Source: Treponema sp. UBA6852
Lineage (GTDB): Bacteria > Spirochaetota > Spirochaetia > Treponematales > Treponemataceae
Assembly: GCA_002449305.1 (NCBI GenBank)
Contig: DKDI01000033.1
Location: 1 to 50,773 of the forward strand
DNA: 50,773 bases
Direction: 5' to 3'
Under the pieces are notes generated by a model. The model was not told the origin of the DNA and ran no database searches. It saw only the letters and a program-made list of their open reading frames with translations. A program made the translations under genes and the position numbers. Numbering within the stretch: position 1 is the first letter of the stretch; the number at the start of each line of letters is the position of its first letter. This document shows, one piece after another, positions 50,612-50,773 of the stretch.

Positions 50612-50773
50612 CTTCGAGTTTTATGATTTAATGTCATTATCGGGCTTGACCCGATAATCTATTGCACTTTTTTTGCAAGATTGCTAACCGAGTTTGCTAT
50701 GCAAACATCGCGGTGTCAAGCACGGCAATGACACTTAAATTACTGTTCTTATCAAAACTCGACATTCGGGCTA
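50612..50773. repeat. Dispersed MITE-like repeat, near-complete copy
   Basis: Starts CAAACTTCGAGTTTTATGA, contains ATTATCGGG-CTTGA-CCCGATAAT, TTGCTAACCGAGTTT and AACATCGCGGTGTCAAGCA, and ends AAAACTCGACATTCGGGC. The ends are inverted and match those of the copy at 24-204. Confidence 0.8.

Overview
The window looks like chromosomal DNA of a low-GC, gut- or rumen-type spirochaete, most likely a Treponema. The clues are an archaeal-type PheRS beta chain, many Cys-anchored lipoproteins starting MKK, a 7TMR-DISM sensor kinase, a pyruvate phosphate dikinase, a strictly anaerobic NrdD/NrdG reductase and intergenic repeats. The genus is inferred from gene content; no 16S gene is present.

Layout. 1-4.9 kb: a repeat copy, pheT, then proA behind a conserved unknown gene. 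4.9-6.9 kb: an AT-rich two-gene unit of an AAA15 ATPase and a TOPRIM-like protein, resembling RloAB/PARIS-type defence. 7.1-11.2 kb: a DUF6273-like lipoprotein and a 914-aa hybrid sensor kinase that carries its own LuxR-type output domain and a G10 tract. 11.2-13.9 kb: nrdD-nrdG behind two candidate NrdR boxes. 14.2-22.9 kb: a minus-strand operon dnaX-oppA-oppB-lipoprotein-oppCD(fused)-oppF. 23.1-27.6 kb: a Ton operon (receptor, ExbB, two ExbD, TonB). 28-32.8 kb: outer-membrane protein, tRNA(CAU), chemotaxis receptor, YitT-like protein, YkgJ-like protein. 33-38 kb: asnB behind leader hairpins and candidate small RNAs, mtnN, a BamA-like protein and hsp20 with a sigma-54 promoter. 38.4-42.7 kb: ppdK with a histone-H1-like tail, a histidinol-phosphatase and dihydrofolate reductase. 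42.9-46.1 kb: a small coiled-coil protein, a sirtuin and an ABC-F protein. 46.3-50.8 kb: tRNA-Val, a Bacteroidetes-type HU protein, an FGE-fold lipoprotein and a Phd/VapC toxin-antitoxin pair.

Non-coding structure is rich. About ten copies or fragments of one dispersed, MITE-like repeat (about 70-180 bp, ends near GTCGAGTTTT/AAAACTCGA) sit between genes. Three intergenic arrays of degenerate direct repeats (22965-23078, 46870-46978, 49380-49621) have different sequences but share a 22-23 bp period. Three minus-strand promoter-plus-hairpin units near asnB and hsp20 look like small RNAs or attenuators with CCUUAG-like C/U-rich segments.

The observations most worth follow-up are an A10 run in dnaX whose slippage in either direction stops translation almost at once (a tau/gamma switch), the 22-bp arrays, the AAA15/TOPRIM pair, the G-tracts in a sensor kinase and a lipoprotein, and the lysine/alanine-rich tail on PPDK. 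All functional calls come from reading the sequence and family knowledge; no searches were run.
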